Positions 43,421 to 54,400 of a stretch of DNA of 64,000 nt are shown one piece after another. The stretch lies in NCBI GenBank assembly GCA_035771165.1, contig JAWNZC010000119.1:124001-188000 (forward strand), written 5' to 3'. Below the pieces are notes generated by a model. It was not told the origin of the DNA. It saw only the letters and a program-made list of their open reading frames with translations, and searched no databases. Positions within the stretch are counted from its first letter, which is position 1; each line of letters opens with the position of its first letter. The stretch comes from Paragorgia papillata. Taxonomy: Eukaryota > Cnidaria > Anthozoa > Scleralcyonacea > Coralliidae. The position numbers and the translations under genes were made by a program.

Positions 43421-43447
43421 GATAATCACCTACAGCGTTTATTCAAA

Positions 43448-43582
43448 ATGGCCGCCAGCCAAGTTGTCAATGCGACAGACGAGGAAATTAACAATTTTAA
43501 AGAAAATGTTGTTCCTAAAAGTACGAAAATGTGTATTTATACAAAAACAATTATTCGCCTCAGGCTCAGTGAATATCGGTGA
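43448..43582 (+). pseudogene. Possible Crypton/DUF3504-type N-terminal fragment
   Basis: ATG opens MAASQVVNATDEEINNFKEN followed by VVPKSTKM, a pattern I associate with the start of DUF3504/tyrosine-recombinase-like proteins common in cnidarian genomes. It then runs into a foldback at 43546-43655 (TTATTCGCC...GGCGAATAAT) and stops. No catalytic part is present. Recognition is from memory of the family style and is tentative. Confidence 0.35.
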
Positions 43583-43654
43583 ATAATAACCTTGACTTCG
43601 TCTCGGTTATTATACACCGATATTCACCTCGCCTTCGGCGAATAATTGTTAATT

Positions 43655-44345
43655 ATTGCGCATGTACACGCGGAGTGTCCCTAGGGAGACTGGAGCGAGT
43701 CTAGTAGTCGCGGGTGGGAACAAAAAGTGAGGTTGATTCCGCCTTTGGGCCTGTTTAATTATTGAATAAATTATAATTATTTAATAATTAAGAATAATTA
43801 AAACAATACTTAATAAGAATCATTACTGCACATGTACACGCGGAGTGTCTCTAGGGAGACTGGGGAGAGTTTAGCAGTCGCGTGTAGAAAAAAATGTGAG
43901 GTTGATTCCCACCTTAGGGCCTGTTGAATTTCAGAATAATTATTAGAAATAACTAATATTAATTACTGTTAATTATTTTTAATTATTATTATTAATTATA
44001 GTTTAGCAAATTTAGCAGTCGCGGGTGGAAAAAAATGTGAGGTTGATTCCACTGTTTAATTTTTGAATAATTAATAGAAATAATTAATATTAATTACTGT
44101 TAATTATTTTTAATTATTATTATTAATTATAGTTTAGCAAGTTTAGCAGTCACGGGTGGAAAAAAAGTGAGGTTGATTCCCTCCTTAGGGCCTGTTTAAT
44201 TTCCGAATAATTAATAGCAACAATTAATATTAATTACTGTTAATTATTTTTAATTATTATTATTACTATTATTAATTGTAGTTTAGCAAATTTAGCAGTT
44301 GCAGGTAGAAAAAAATGTGAGGTTGATTTCCACCTTAGGCCTGTT
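43655..44345 (+). repeat. Tandem TGCGCATGTACACGC units degrading to AT-rich repeats
   Basis: Units near 43655 and 43826 are full. Those near 43990, 44130 and 44285 keep only AGTTTAGCA-GCAGTCGCGGGT and GTGAGGTTGATTCC. Each is followed by TTAATTATT-rich sequence that expands into (TAA)n. Confidence 0.75.
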
Positions 44346-44575
44346 TAATTTCTGAATTATTAATAATAATAATAATAATTAAAATAATAATAATAATAAT
44401 AATAATAATAATTAAAATAATAATAATTAAAATAATAATTTATAATAATAATTAAAATGATACTTAATAATAATAAAAATTAATAATAATAATTTATAAT
44501 AATAATTAAAATGATACTTAATAATAATAAAAATTAATAATAATAATTAAAAAAATAATAATTAATAAATGAAAA
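44346..44575. repeat. (TAA)n / (AAT)n low-complexity tract
   Basis: Mostly TAA repeats interspersed with TTAAAATGATACT twice. Confidence 0.92.
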
Positions 44576-44725
44576 TTTTCTGATTCCTCCCCCAACCTCG
44601 TACCCAGGGCCAGTGGCGTGTTGGCAGGTGGCCGGGGGGGCCGGGGGGGCCGGGCCCCAGCTGGGGTTGCAGAAGGGGCGCCAAAACTAGCAAGGGCGCC
44701 AAAACTTAATAAAATAAACCTATAG

Positions 44726-44889
44726 AGCGTTTTCACTCACGTGATCGGTGGCCCCATTGGGGTGGTGAAACAATACGAAATATTTGAATAAGAAAGAGCT
44801 AATTCCCATACCGTACACCAATATGGCCGCCATTTCATTGTTTTGGTACACCAATATGGCCGCCGTGACGTCAGATGAAAACGCTCTAA
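44726..44889. mobile_element. MITE with AGAGCGTTTTCA ends
   Basis: AGAGCGTTTTCACTCACGTGA and inverse GACGTCAGATGAAAACGCTCT bound it, with TA outside. CACCAATATGGCCGCC occurs twice inside. It lies about 400 bp before the ENTREP-like start codon. Confidence 0.78.
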
Positions 44890-45285
44890 TTCTTTGTATA
44901 GCTAAGTGTGCAGGAACAACCGGCAAGGTCAAAATACAATTTAAGATAAAAATACAAAATCAAACCGTCTGATTTACGCCATAAGCTCTTGACCAATCAG
45001 AGGCTGAGATAGCCAGTTCCCTACAAATGGCCCTTGGTACAAGGTTGATTCTTCCCCCTGATTTTTATTTCACCCACCCCTCCCATGTTCCGATATTAAT
45101 CAATTTAAAATCCTTGTACATGTGTCAAATATCAACATTTTGTCACATTGAATTGAATAGTTTCAACCTTGCTTTGATTCATTTGCGATTTCTAAAGACG
45201 GTAAGCGAAAAAGAAAGATTCTATACGATTCAAGATGTTTTTGTACTCATCAAGGTAGCTTTTCGTTGGTTTTGTTTTCATTGGA

Positions 45286-45474
45286 ATGGAATTGGCTCGC
45301 GAAATTCACGAAAGTCCACCATCTCGGGAGAAGAAGATCAAACGAGCCATTGTCATTTTCGGTTCTTTTCAAGCTTCCCTTGGAGCTGTAATAATCGCTA
45401 TGTCGTTCACAGCGTTTGCTTGTAGTTCTTCTGACAAGATTCGAAGTGCTTGTCCTTACTGGGCTGGTTTTACG
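45286..45474 (+). CDS. ENTREP-like exon 1 (TM1)
   Basis: The ATG gives MELAREIHESPPSREKKIKR, then TM1 AIVIFGSFQASLGAVIIA, ending CPYWAGFT with donor GTAAGC. An upstream overlapping frame in another phase has no splice support. Confidence 0.85.
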
Positions 45475-48400
45475 GTAAGCGAAATCTCTTTAATAATCCA
45501 TAGTCAACCATTTGGGGAACAGAATATTGCATCGTTAACAAATCCTTCATTTTTTTAGGTGCTCTTTACTGGTGCTGTAGGATTTTTAACATGGAAACAA
45601 TTATCAATAATATCGGTAAGTTTATAACCTTAACACTTTGAGGCCTGGACCTCTCCCTTGTGCTGAATAAAATCGTCTGGCGTTAGCCAGAATAAAATAC
45701 TAAAGACTCGTCTTCAGGCTTCAAAGTGTTAAAGAAATAGGTTTTAACACTTTGAGGCCTCTCCCTCTCCCTGTGCTGAATAAAATCAACTTTCATGTCA
45801 TGTGCATTTCAAGGGATTTCTTTGGATAAATTTTGCTGGCTTCTTTTGAAAGCCATGTCTTCCAAAATGCTTCTAAATTCTGCTTACTGCGTAATATTTA
45901 CATTACATATATAAATTATATAAATGATATATACCACTGTCTGGTAATAAACTGCCTTTTATAGCCCAGCTGTGTGCATGGGCACATCTGGCCATTTTCT
46001 GTTTCATTGTTTTGGATTTCTGAGCTTCAGTTATTTCACAAGGAAAACTGAAGGTTCAATTCTATGTCTAAAAATAGGAAATGAAATTACATAATAATGT
46101 AACTGATTGCTTGTAAATATTCATTCATTGCTGTTGGATGCAATAGACAGCATGACAACAACTGTTGGAGAAACCTTGCTGTGGTCCAGTGTAGTAGATG
46201 ACAGCTCTTTATTGTAACTATTGATAATTCCGAATCGTATTTACAATCGTTAGTTATAAATTGAGTAGCAAGAAATATCCTTTTGACTATCAGGATTGCT
46301 GAAAGTTCACAATTAGTGTTAATTCGCTTCAGTCCTAGTCAATTAATGCACCACTCCGATCTGCACCATAGCTGGTATCAGGGAGGCCAGAGAAACCTTC
46401 CACTGAGGTGGCTAGGAAATTTGGGTGGGACCAAGATAACCAGCTCACTGCCCGCTCAGCAAATAGTAAATAAAAACGTTGTGATTCCTAGTTTCAATGT
46501 TCAAGTTTGAGCTGCCTACTGACTGACCGAGATGCTTCATCTGGAAAACGACTTCTTTTATAACACGCCCTCCTCCTGGGAATACTGCTACTTGACATAA
46601 TGAATATACTTTCCTACTATACAGTACTTCGTGCCATAGGAAACTACGTATTGTTTACACTTCCAGGCAAAATTTGGATCCTGGGCAGTTTTATGTAACA
46701 GACACAAGTTTGAGATTACAGTGAAACCTGAGTTTTGTGACCCCCCATGCAGGGCTGCAAATAACAGCCGGTCATCGGACATTGTCCAGCATGATTGTAC
46801 GTTATTGTCTGCCCAAACCTCATTATGGCCGGTCATTATGACCGGTCAATTCAAACTTACAGAGTTAATAGTTAGTCTTTAAGATGTTTTGTCCATTTAA
46901 TACCAATTAAAATATAATAATAATACGTTAGTAAAAGTATACAGAAAGGAATTAAGGAAACATTTTTCATGGTGGTTTTCAATTCGGCCCGAAATTAGGC
47001 CCCTATAGTAGGGCATGAGATTTGCGGTATCCCAATATCCCGGGAATACCAGATTTTACGTTTGGATACTGGGCATCATAAGCTCAGTATCCCGTGGGGA
47101 TTAATAACCATGAAAATTGGGATAGTGAACAATTGTTGGGCAGCTATATCCCAATTAATTGTTGTCGTTCTTCGCGTCTTATCTGCGAATATTGGTGGGA
47201 AATTCGACGAAGTGTGATCTCGTTCTCAGTGCGTGCCAAGATTAAATGATAGGCATACATGAAGTAATATTACATACCATGCAACAAGGAGCCATTGCTG
47301 GTCAAAATAGCCGCAGGCTCTGGGAACGAGATAAAAATATTCTGCGTATTTTTTTTTCGATCTCGTGTTTTCATTGTTATAGTCACACTACATAGTCCTG
47401 AATTTGATGGACTTTGACAATGCTATGGACACTTTACAATACAATTATGTTCAAGACGTAAATAAACTAAAGTATTAACACGCTTATCGATGTGTTATTG
47501 TACAGCTAGGCATACACTAGTGTAGCATGAATAAACCAGACTGGAAAGTTTGTAAAATGCGCAACGGAGATTCGTGTATTTCTTATATGCGGGCAATTGT
47601 CAGCGTGAAACTGCGCAACGGAGATCTCTGTTGCGCGGTACAAACTTTCCAGTCTATTATTGTGTTAAATAAAAGTTAACCTTGTTTGGATACTGCTTAT
47701 TGGAATATCTACTATCCAAATTAATTTGGATACTAATTTTCAAGGAGGGATACCAGATTTTAAGTGCCAGTATCCCACTGGATACTGCTGAAAATTTCAA
47801 ATGTCATGCCCTGCTATAGTCTAGCGTATTTCCCTGAAGTTATAGAGATTCAATAGCTTGATCAGTGTATGGTGTAGTTTTCTCCTACGAAGATCAACAA
47901 AATAAGTAAACAAATTCTCAGACAGAGTTTTGATATATTGGCTATATTAATATATACCATGCATTTTATGTTGTAATTGTAAACATCAGTGTCAGTGTCT
48001 GTTTCAGCTGATCAACAATGAGAAGAGATTTTTGTATCAATCCTTATTCCTGTACTATGTTATAGATAGTTTTTAAAATGGATCATGCATTACATAGTAC
48101 TAGTTTACTGTTAATTTTCGAGATAAACAATCTATTCTGATTCCTCGTGCATCCCATCATGATAAACGGATGCATTTATAAAAAGTAGGGAAAACCTTAG
48201 TCCGTCCATCCAGAATTTCTACATGTCCGACCACTTTCTGGCCTGGCCTGACATTTATCCTTCTATGTCAAAAAATTATTTGCAGGCCTGTCATGTTTTA
48301 CGACCACCTGCCATATACAACCACTTTTTCTGGCACGGACGATTTGTAGTTGAAATATACCTGCAATGAGCGACCACTTGCCTTACGCGACCAGCGACTG

Positions 48401-51400
48401 CTTTTTTGTGTCCCAAGCAAGAAATTTACCTGTTATGAGTGACCGTTTCATATTAAAAGCTGGCACTATGTAAATAAAATATGGGACGGCAGGACGGATG
48501 ATCCTGATTGGGAACAACATCTTGTGGACCGTGCAAAGAATGGCTTTGTATCTGATGGTGAGTTTGATGAAGAAGACGAAGAAAAGATATTGGAGAAAAC
48601 GAACAAGAAACTCCTGTAGTGTCATGCAAGAAGCAGCTAGAATGGTTAATGCTGAGCTAAGACGATTTGGCTTTAAGAATAATAAACATGAGATCATAGA
48701 CACCATGCTTAACATGATAGAGCAAGTGAAACTGTGATAGAGCAAGTGAAATTTGACAATCACAAAAAAGCAAAGAAAGCAAAGCTCACAAATTTTTTCT
48801 CTCCTTTAATGTAAATTATTTTTTTTCAGTGTACTGTACATACAGTAATTCTAACTTAAATAATAAAATAATTTGTTATCTTGACGTTGGATTTGTTCAT
48901 GTCTTATTGCTAAATCTTCCCAAATTTCGATCAGCCATATAAAAAATCTGAATTTTTTATTTTAATGATGTCATTCGAAAACCTGTCTGAATGACCACCT
49001 GTCCTTAACGACCACTTTTACGTGGCAACTGGGGTGGTCGCAAAACTCAGGTTTCACTGTAATTAAATTCCTTCTGTAAAACACTTTGCTAGCTCTAGCT
49101 CTTTTAAGAAGTAATTCGATTTACAATCCCTGGAAAATTTACCAAGATTCTTTAACGAACAAAGCAAGTCCACTCAATATGAATCCAAAAATTCTGTAGT
49201 TATTCAGCCTGAACTTCATCCCTGGGGCATTGATAAAACCATTTGGTGGCAAAGCGAGAGAATAATTTGACAGAGACTATACATAGTCCACTTCTGCCTG
49301 AGCTGGCCAAAAATGATTCCTTTATTGTTTTACTCTGTCTAACACCAGATGATATTATTCATCAAAGAGAGAACCCTCAGACATCCTAGACAGCAATGAG
49401 TTAACAAGTGATTAACCCATTCTTGCCTGAGCTGGCTGAAATGATTCCTTTATTGTTGTACTGTGTCTAACACCAGATGATATTACCGGTACTCATCAAA
49501 GAGAGAACCCTCAGCCATCCTAGGCAGCAATGAGTTAACAAGTGATTAACCCATTCCTGCCTGAGCTGGTCAAAAATGGTGACCTTTACTATTTTACTCT
49601 GTCTAACACCAGATGATTTTACTCATCAAAGAGAGAACCCTCAGACATCCTAGGCAGCAATGAGTTAACAAGTGATTAACCCATTCCTGCCTGAGCTGGT
49701 CAAAAATGGTTCCTTTATTGTTTTACTCTGTCTAACACCAGATGATTTTACTCATCAAAGGGAGAACCCTCAGACATCCTAGGCAGCAATGAGTTAACAA
49801 GTGATTAACCCATTCCTGCCTGAGCTGGTCAAAAATGGTTCCTTTATTGTTTTACTCTGTCTAACACCAGATGATTTTACTCATCAAAGGGAGAACCCTC
49901 AGACATCCTAGGCAGCAATGGAAAAAACTAATATTTAGAGGTGTTTACCGGTATATGGAAGTGAGCCAGCCCGGGCTAGCCTGCTTAGTCAAGATCCCGC
50001 TTGTGCTATTATTTCTTGTTAATTTTCATCTTGTGTTTATATGAGACCATTAAGATCTCGGTTACCCGGGCTGGGTTTTTCCCATGTAAGCACAATTGAC
50101 CGGACTGGCTCGCCTACCTGGGCTGGCATTAAAAGCTTTGTACACATTGACAAAATTTGTTTTTATCAGCTTTTTTTTGACATAATTTATTAACAATTCA
50201 CAAGTTCTGCTTGTTCATGTACAGTTCATATTTAAAACAATGAGACTTTGTGTCTAATTACCAGAACTGATAAATTATGCAATTAGCAAGCCAGCCCAGC
50301 TAGGCAAGCAGCCCTCATGTAAACACAATAAAAATCATCTCGGCAAAGCGGGCTAGCTTGGGTATCTGGGCTGGCTCACCTTAGAGCTGTGCCCAATGGT
50401 CCATATTTGTAATCGATTAATCGTTGACAACAATCGATTAATAATCGATTTTTAAAATCGTATTAAAAATCAACACGTGTTGCCATTGTTTGTCCCTTCA
50501 AATTAAGGGGTGCTTTTAAGCTTTTTACTACTTCCTTAGAGATAAGAATCAAAAGAAATCGCGTTCAACATTTGATATATAGCTGTTTTTAACAGGGTGA
50601 ATGTCACAATGCCAGATGTCTCATATTTCCACAACTTTTTAACAAATTAAAACTTATTTTAGTATGATCATGCTGTTCACTTTTGTCAATGATTCAATTG
50701 TTGTTAACGATTAATCGATTGCTGGAAAAAAAGAGTCGATTAATCAGGCGCAGCTCACTTACCTCCATACAAACACCCTCTTATTCTGTTCTTGCATATT
50801 TTTCTAGATTGGTATTTTTACATTCCTCTCTGCTGTCAGTGTAATTGTCCATCTTGTGGCCACAGTCTTAACTGGAGACTCAGCTGGCTTTCTGAAATCG
50901 TTAGCTTACTGCTCAGAAGTGAAGTTTGAGCACGCGTGTGGCTGCTGTTTAATGAACACTACTTGCAAACAGCCCATTAAGTTCCCGAGTGTTCGTGACT
51001 GTGGTATTCTTAATGGCTTTCTGAAACAAATCATGTATGGATTATGTGCACTCAATGTCGTCTGTTGCTTGATATGTCTTGCAGTTACTATAATGGGTTG
51101 TACGTTGGTGGCACAATACAGTCGATATAGTCAGGTATGTGATGTACCATAATTCTTAAAGGGGATTGGCAATAAAAATTAAGTTTGGCCAATTTGTAAG
51201 AACAGGTAAAATTGTAACAGAAGTTCCTTTACAACATTTTCGTATCTTTCTTCGTTTTCAAGATATTTTAATTTGTTTATGGTGTCTGACGTCATGAGCA
51301 GGGTACAGTATTTTCATACAGAGCAAAATCACTTACAGTAAATAGAGAATAATACATGGATGTGCGGAAATATGAAATTTATTTCGAGTGTTGACCAGGA

Positions 51401-54400
51401 TATCTCACGAGTGAGCGAAGCGAACGAGTGACATATCCTGTTCAACACGAGAAATAAATTTCATATTTCCAAGCATCCATGTATTGTTCTGTTTATTATA
51501 TAAAAAAATTGTCCTATTGCCTTGCAAAAATTGCATTAAACTATAATGCTGATTCAGCGATAATCGTCACATGCGCGATTATCATAAATAATCGCACATG
51601 TGAGATTATCACTTTTATTAGTGGTGGAAAAATCAATAAAACACTCTATTTTATATAATAAATATCTATAATTGCTCAACATGAAATGTTCAGCACTTCA
51701 GCGTCCCAAGGAGTTTTTATGTGCACAGTTTCAAATGATTTCGTTGAACAAACTTAGAGATATAACTGGTTTGGCCACATGTGAAAATATTTAACCCTGC
51801 TCATGGATGTCAGAGACCATCTCATTTACATATCAAACAAACTGAAATATCTTGAAAACGAAGAAAGATACGAAAAAGTTGTCAAAGATCTTCTGTTACA
51901 ATTTTATGAGTTCTTTCAAATTTGACAAACTTAATTTTTATTGCCAATGCCCTTTAACACTAAAGGATTATAGGTAGGGGCGGACTGGCCAGTCGGGCTT
52001 ACCGGGCAAACGCCCAGTGGGCCCCCTTTGGGCCCTTAAATTTTTTTGACTTTGCAAAAGTAAAAAAAGGCTATGTATCAATCAGGAAATACATGCTTAG
52101 GATAAAATAATTATCTAGCGTTATAGTGGAAGCTATAGTTTCTTCCGACGTTTCGAGTTCCGGAATTATGAAGAAAGCAATTAATAAAATATAATTACTC
52201 CATTAATATAAAACCAGTTCACTGTAAACGTGGTGCACAGAAAAGGCGTAAAAAAAGGTGGACGACTTGCAAGAAGCAGCTCCTCTGAAAAGAGAACAAT
52301 GTTTAGGGTCCGTAGAGTTGGAGGGAAGTGCATGTACCAATCTTCCTCTTTTCCCCCTCCTAATATAGAGTCGTTGTCACATGCGGTGGCGTGAGACTAT
52401 ATGTAAATTAGTAGTTGATTATTTTATATGTTAATCAGTAGTTAGGATATATAAATAGGCTTGTATTCAACAAGTGGTCGTCTAATAAACGTGAGTTATT
52501 ACATGGTGTCAGGTGTGGGATAGACTATGGATAGTTTTCATAAGCCTAGTACGTTGGGTTTTGAGGGAAACATATCTGAAAACTGGAGAAGATTCAAACA
52601 ACAATTTCAGATTTACTTGGTTGCTTCGGGTAGTGAAGACAAAGGCGATTCGGTGAAGATAGCCGTTTTGTTGAACTTTGCCGGCGAGGATGCTATTGAA
52701 GTTTTCAACACATTTCAGTTTCCGGAGGACGATGAGAAGAAACTGGATAAAGTTATCGAACAATTTGATAGGTACTGTAATCCTAGGAAGAATGTGGTTT
52801 TTGAGAGATATCAGTTTTGGAAGATTACGCAGAAAGACTCCGAAACGGTTGATCAGTTCGTCACAAGATTAAAAAACAAGGTGAAATCCTGTGAGTATAC
52901 CGTTGTGGATGACATGGTGAGAGACAAGTTGGTGTTCAGCATACGAGATTTAGCAGTTAAAGAAAGGCTGTTGAGAGAAGAGAAACTTACACTTGAAAAG
53001 GCAGTCAGCATGGCGAGGGCAGCCGAAGTCTCGAAAGAGCAGATCAAAGTGATGAGTCCCCAGGAGCAGATTAATTTTGATCAGTCGGTAAATCAAGTTC
53101 GGAGCATTAACAACAATGAGAAGAACCCGATTAGACGTCGTTCAAGACAGGATTTTAATCCGAGGATAGATCTTTCTAATTTGTTGAGATTACTCAAAAA
53201 GAAAATGTGGATCTAAAAAGTTTGAAACGCTTCAAACACCTGATCTACAATCATTTAATTAAAATATATGTTGTACAGTGTATATAGTCGATAAGTGGTT
53301 AGCGCATGGGGAAGAATGCGTACGGAAATGAGTCGTCCTTTGTTTTTATTGGTAACCCTCAGGCCTTAACAGGCTTTGACCTTGCAGTCCATCCATATTT
53401 TAACATTTAATATACTATTCAAAGCCTAATTTGGACAAAATCTTTGTTAAAAATGAGGAAATGTGTCATAACAAACATGTTTTAAAACTATTAAACGTTT
53501 GCTCAAAACAGCTGTCAGAAATGCCAGAAATTTCAAAAATTTCCGGGGGATACTCCCCCCGGACCCCCCCCCCCCGTACACATGCGGACCCTCAGCAACT
53601 TGATTTGGAAACCGGGCCCCTTTTACAGCAAATCGCCCGGGCCCCTCTGACGTAGCCAGTCCGCCCCTGACTATAGGCTGTGAACTAGTTACTAGTGCAT
53701 GTGCCATTCAGCTGGGTTCAATTCCCACACAATGCAGTTATCAGTTTAAAATTTTACCTTGACCACATGTGAGAAGATCTAGTGCTTTAATTCAGTTTGA
53801 CTCTACCAAACACCACAGCTAGGTTTTCTCTGGTTTCCTTCTGTACTCTGGATCAATGAGGGATGGTTCTTACTGGACCTCTAGAGAGAACAGTTTAGAT
53901 ATGACTGATAGAGTTATCCAGTATAAATAAAGTTAGTTTAGTTTACTCTGGTTTCCTCCTGTAGTAACACTGGACCAATGAGGGATGATCCTTACTGGTC
54001 CTCTAGGAAGAACAGTTTAGATATGACTGATAGAGTTACCAGTTAAATAAAGTTAGTTTAGTTTACTCCGGTTTTCTCCTGTAGTAACACTGGATCAATG
54101 AGGGTGGGCCCTTACTGGACCTCTGAGGATAACAGTTTAGATGTGACTGATAGAGTTATTCAGTATAAATAAAGTTAGTTTAGTTTACTCTGGTTTTCTC
54201 CTGTAGTAACACTGGATCAATGAAAGATGGTTCTTACTGGTCCTCTAGGAAGAACAGTTTAGATATGACTGATAGGGTTATCCAGTATAAATAAAGTTAG
54301 TTTAGTTTACTTTGGTTTCCTCCTGTAGTAACACTGGATCAATGAAGGATGGTTCTTACTGGACCTCTAGAGAGAACAGTTTAGATATGACTGATAGAGT

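Larger units (their letters stand above)
51976..53669. mobile_element. TIR element containing an LTR retroelement fragment
   Basis: AGGGGCGGACTGGCC and GCCAGTCCGCCCCT are inverse ends, with TATAGG outside both. Its right part (53515-53585) carries a GGGGCATGCCCC-like block. Confidence 0.65.

Noticed and set aside
45027..45425. 132-codon frame overlapping ENTREP-like exon 1
   Set aside because: It is in a different phase, has no splice support or domain, and the overlapping frame encodes a clear membrane segment that joins exon 2.
48498..48737. 79-codon frame in the pogo-like element
   Set aside because: Another frame of the same stretch carries the more protein-like KIWDGRTDDPDWEQ remnant. 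Both are decayed.
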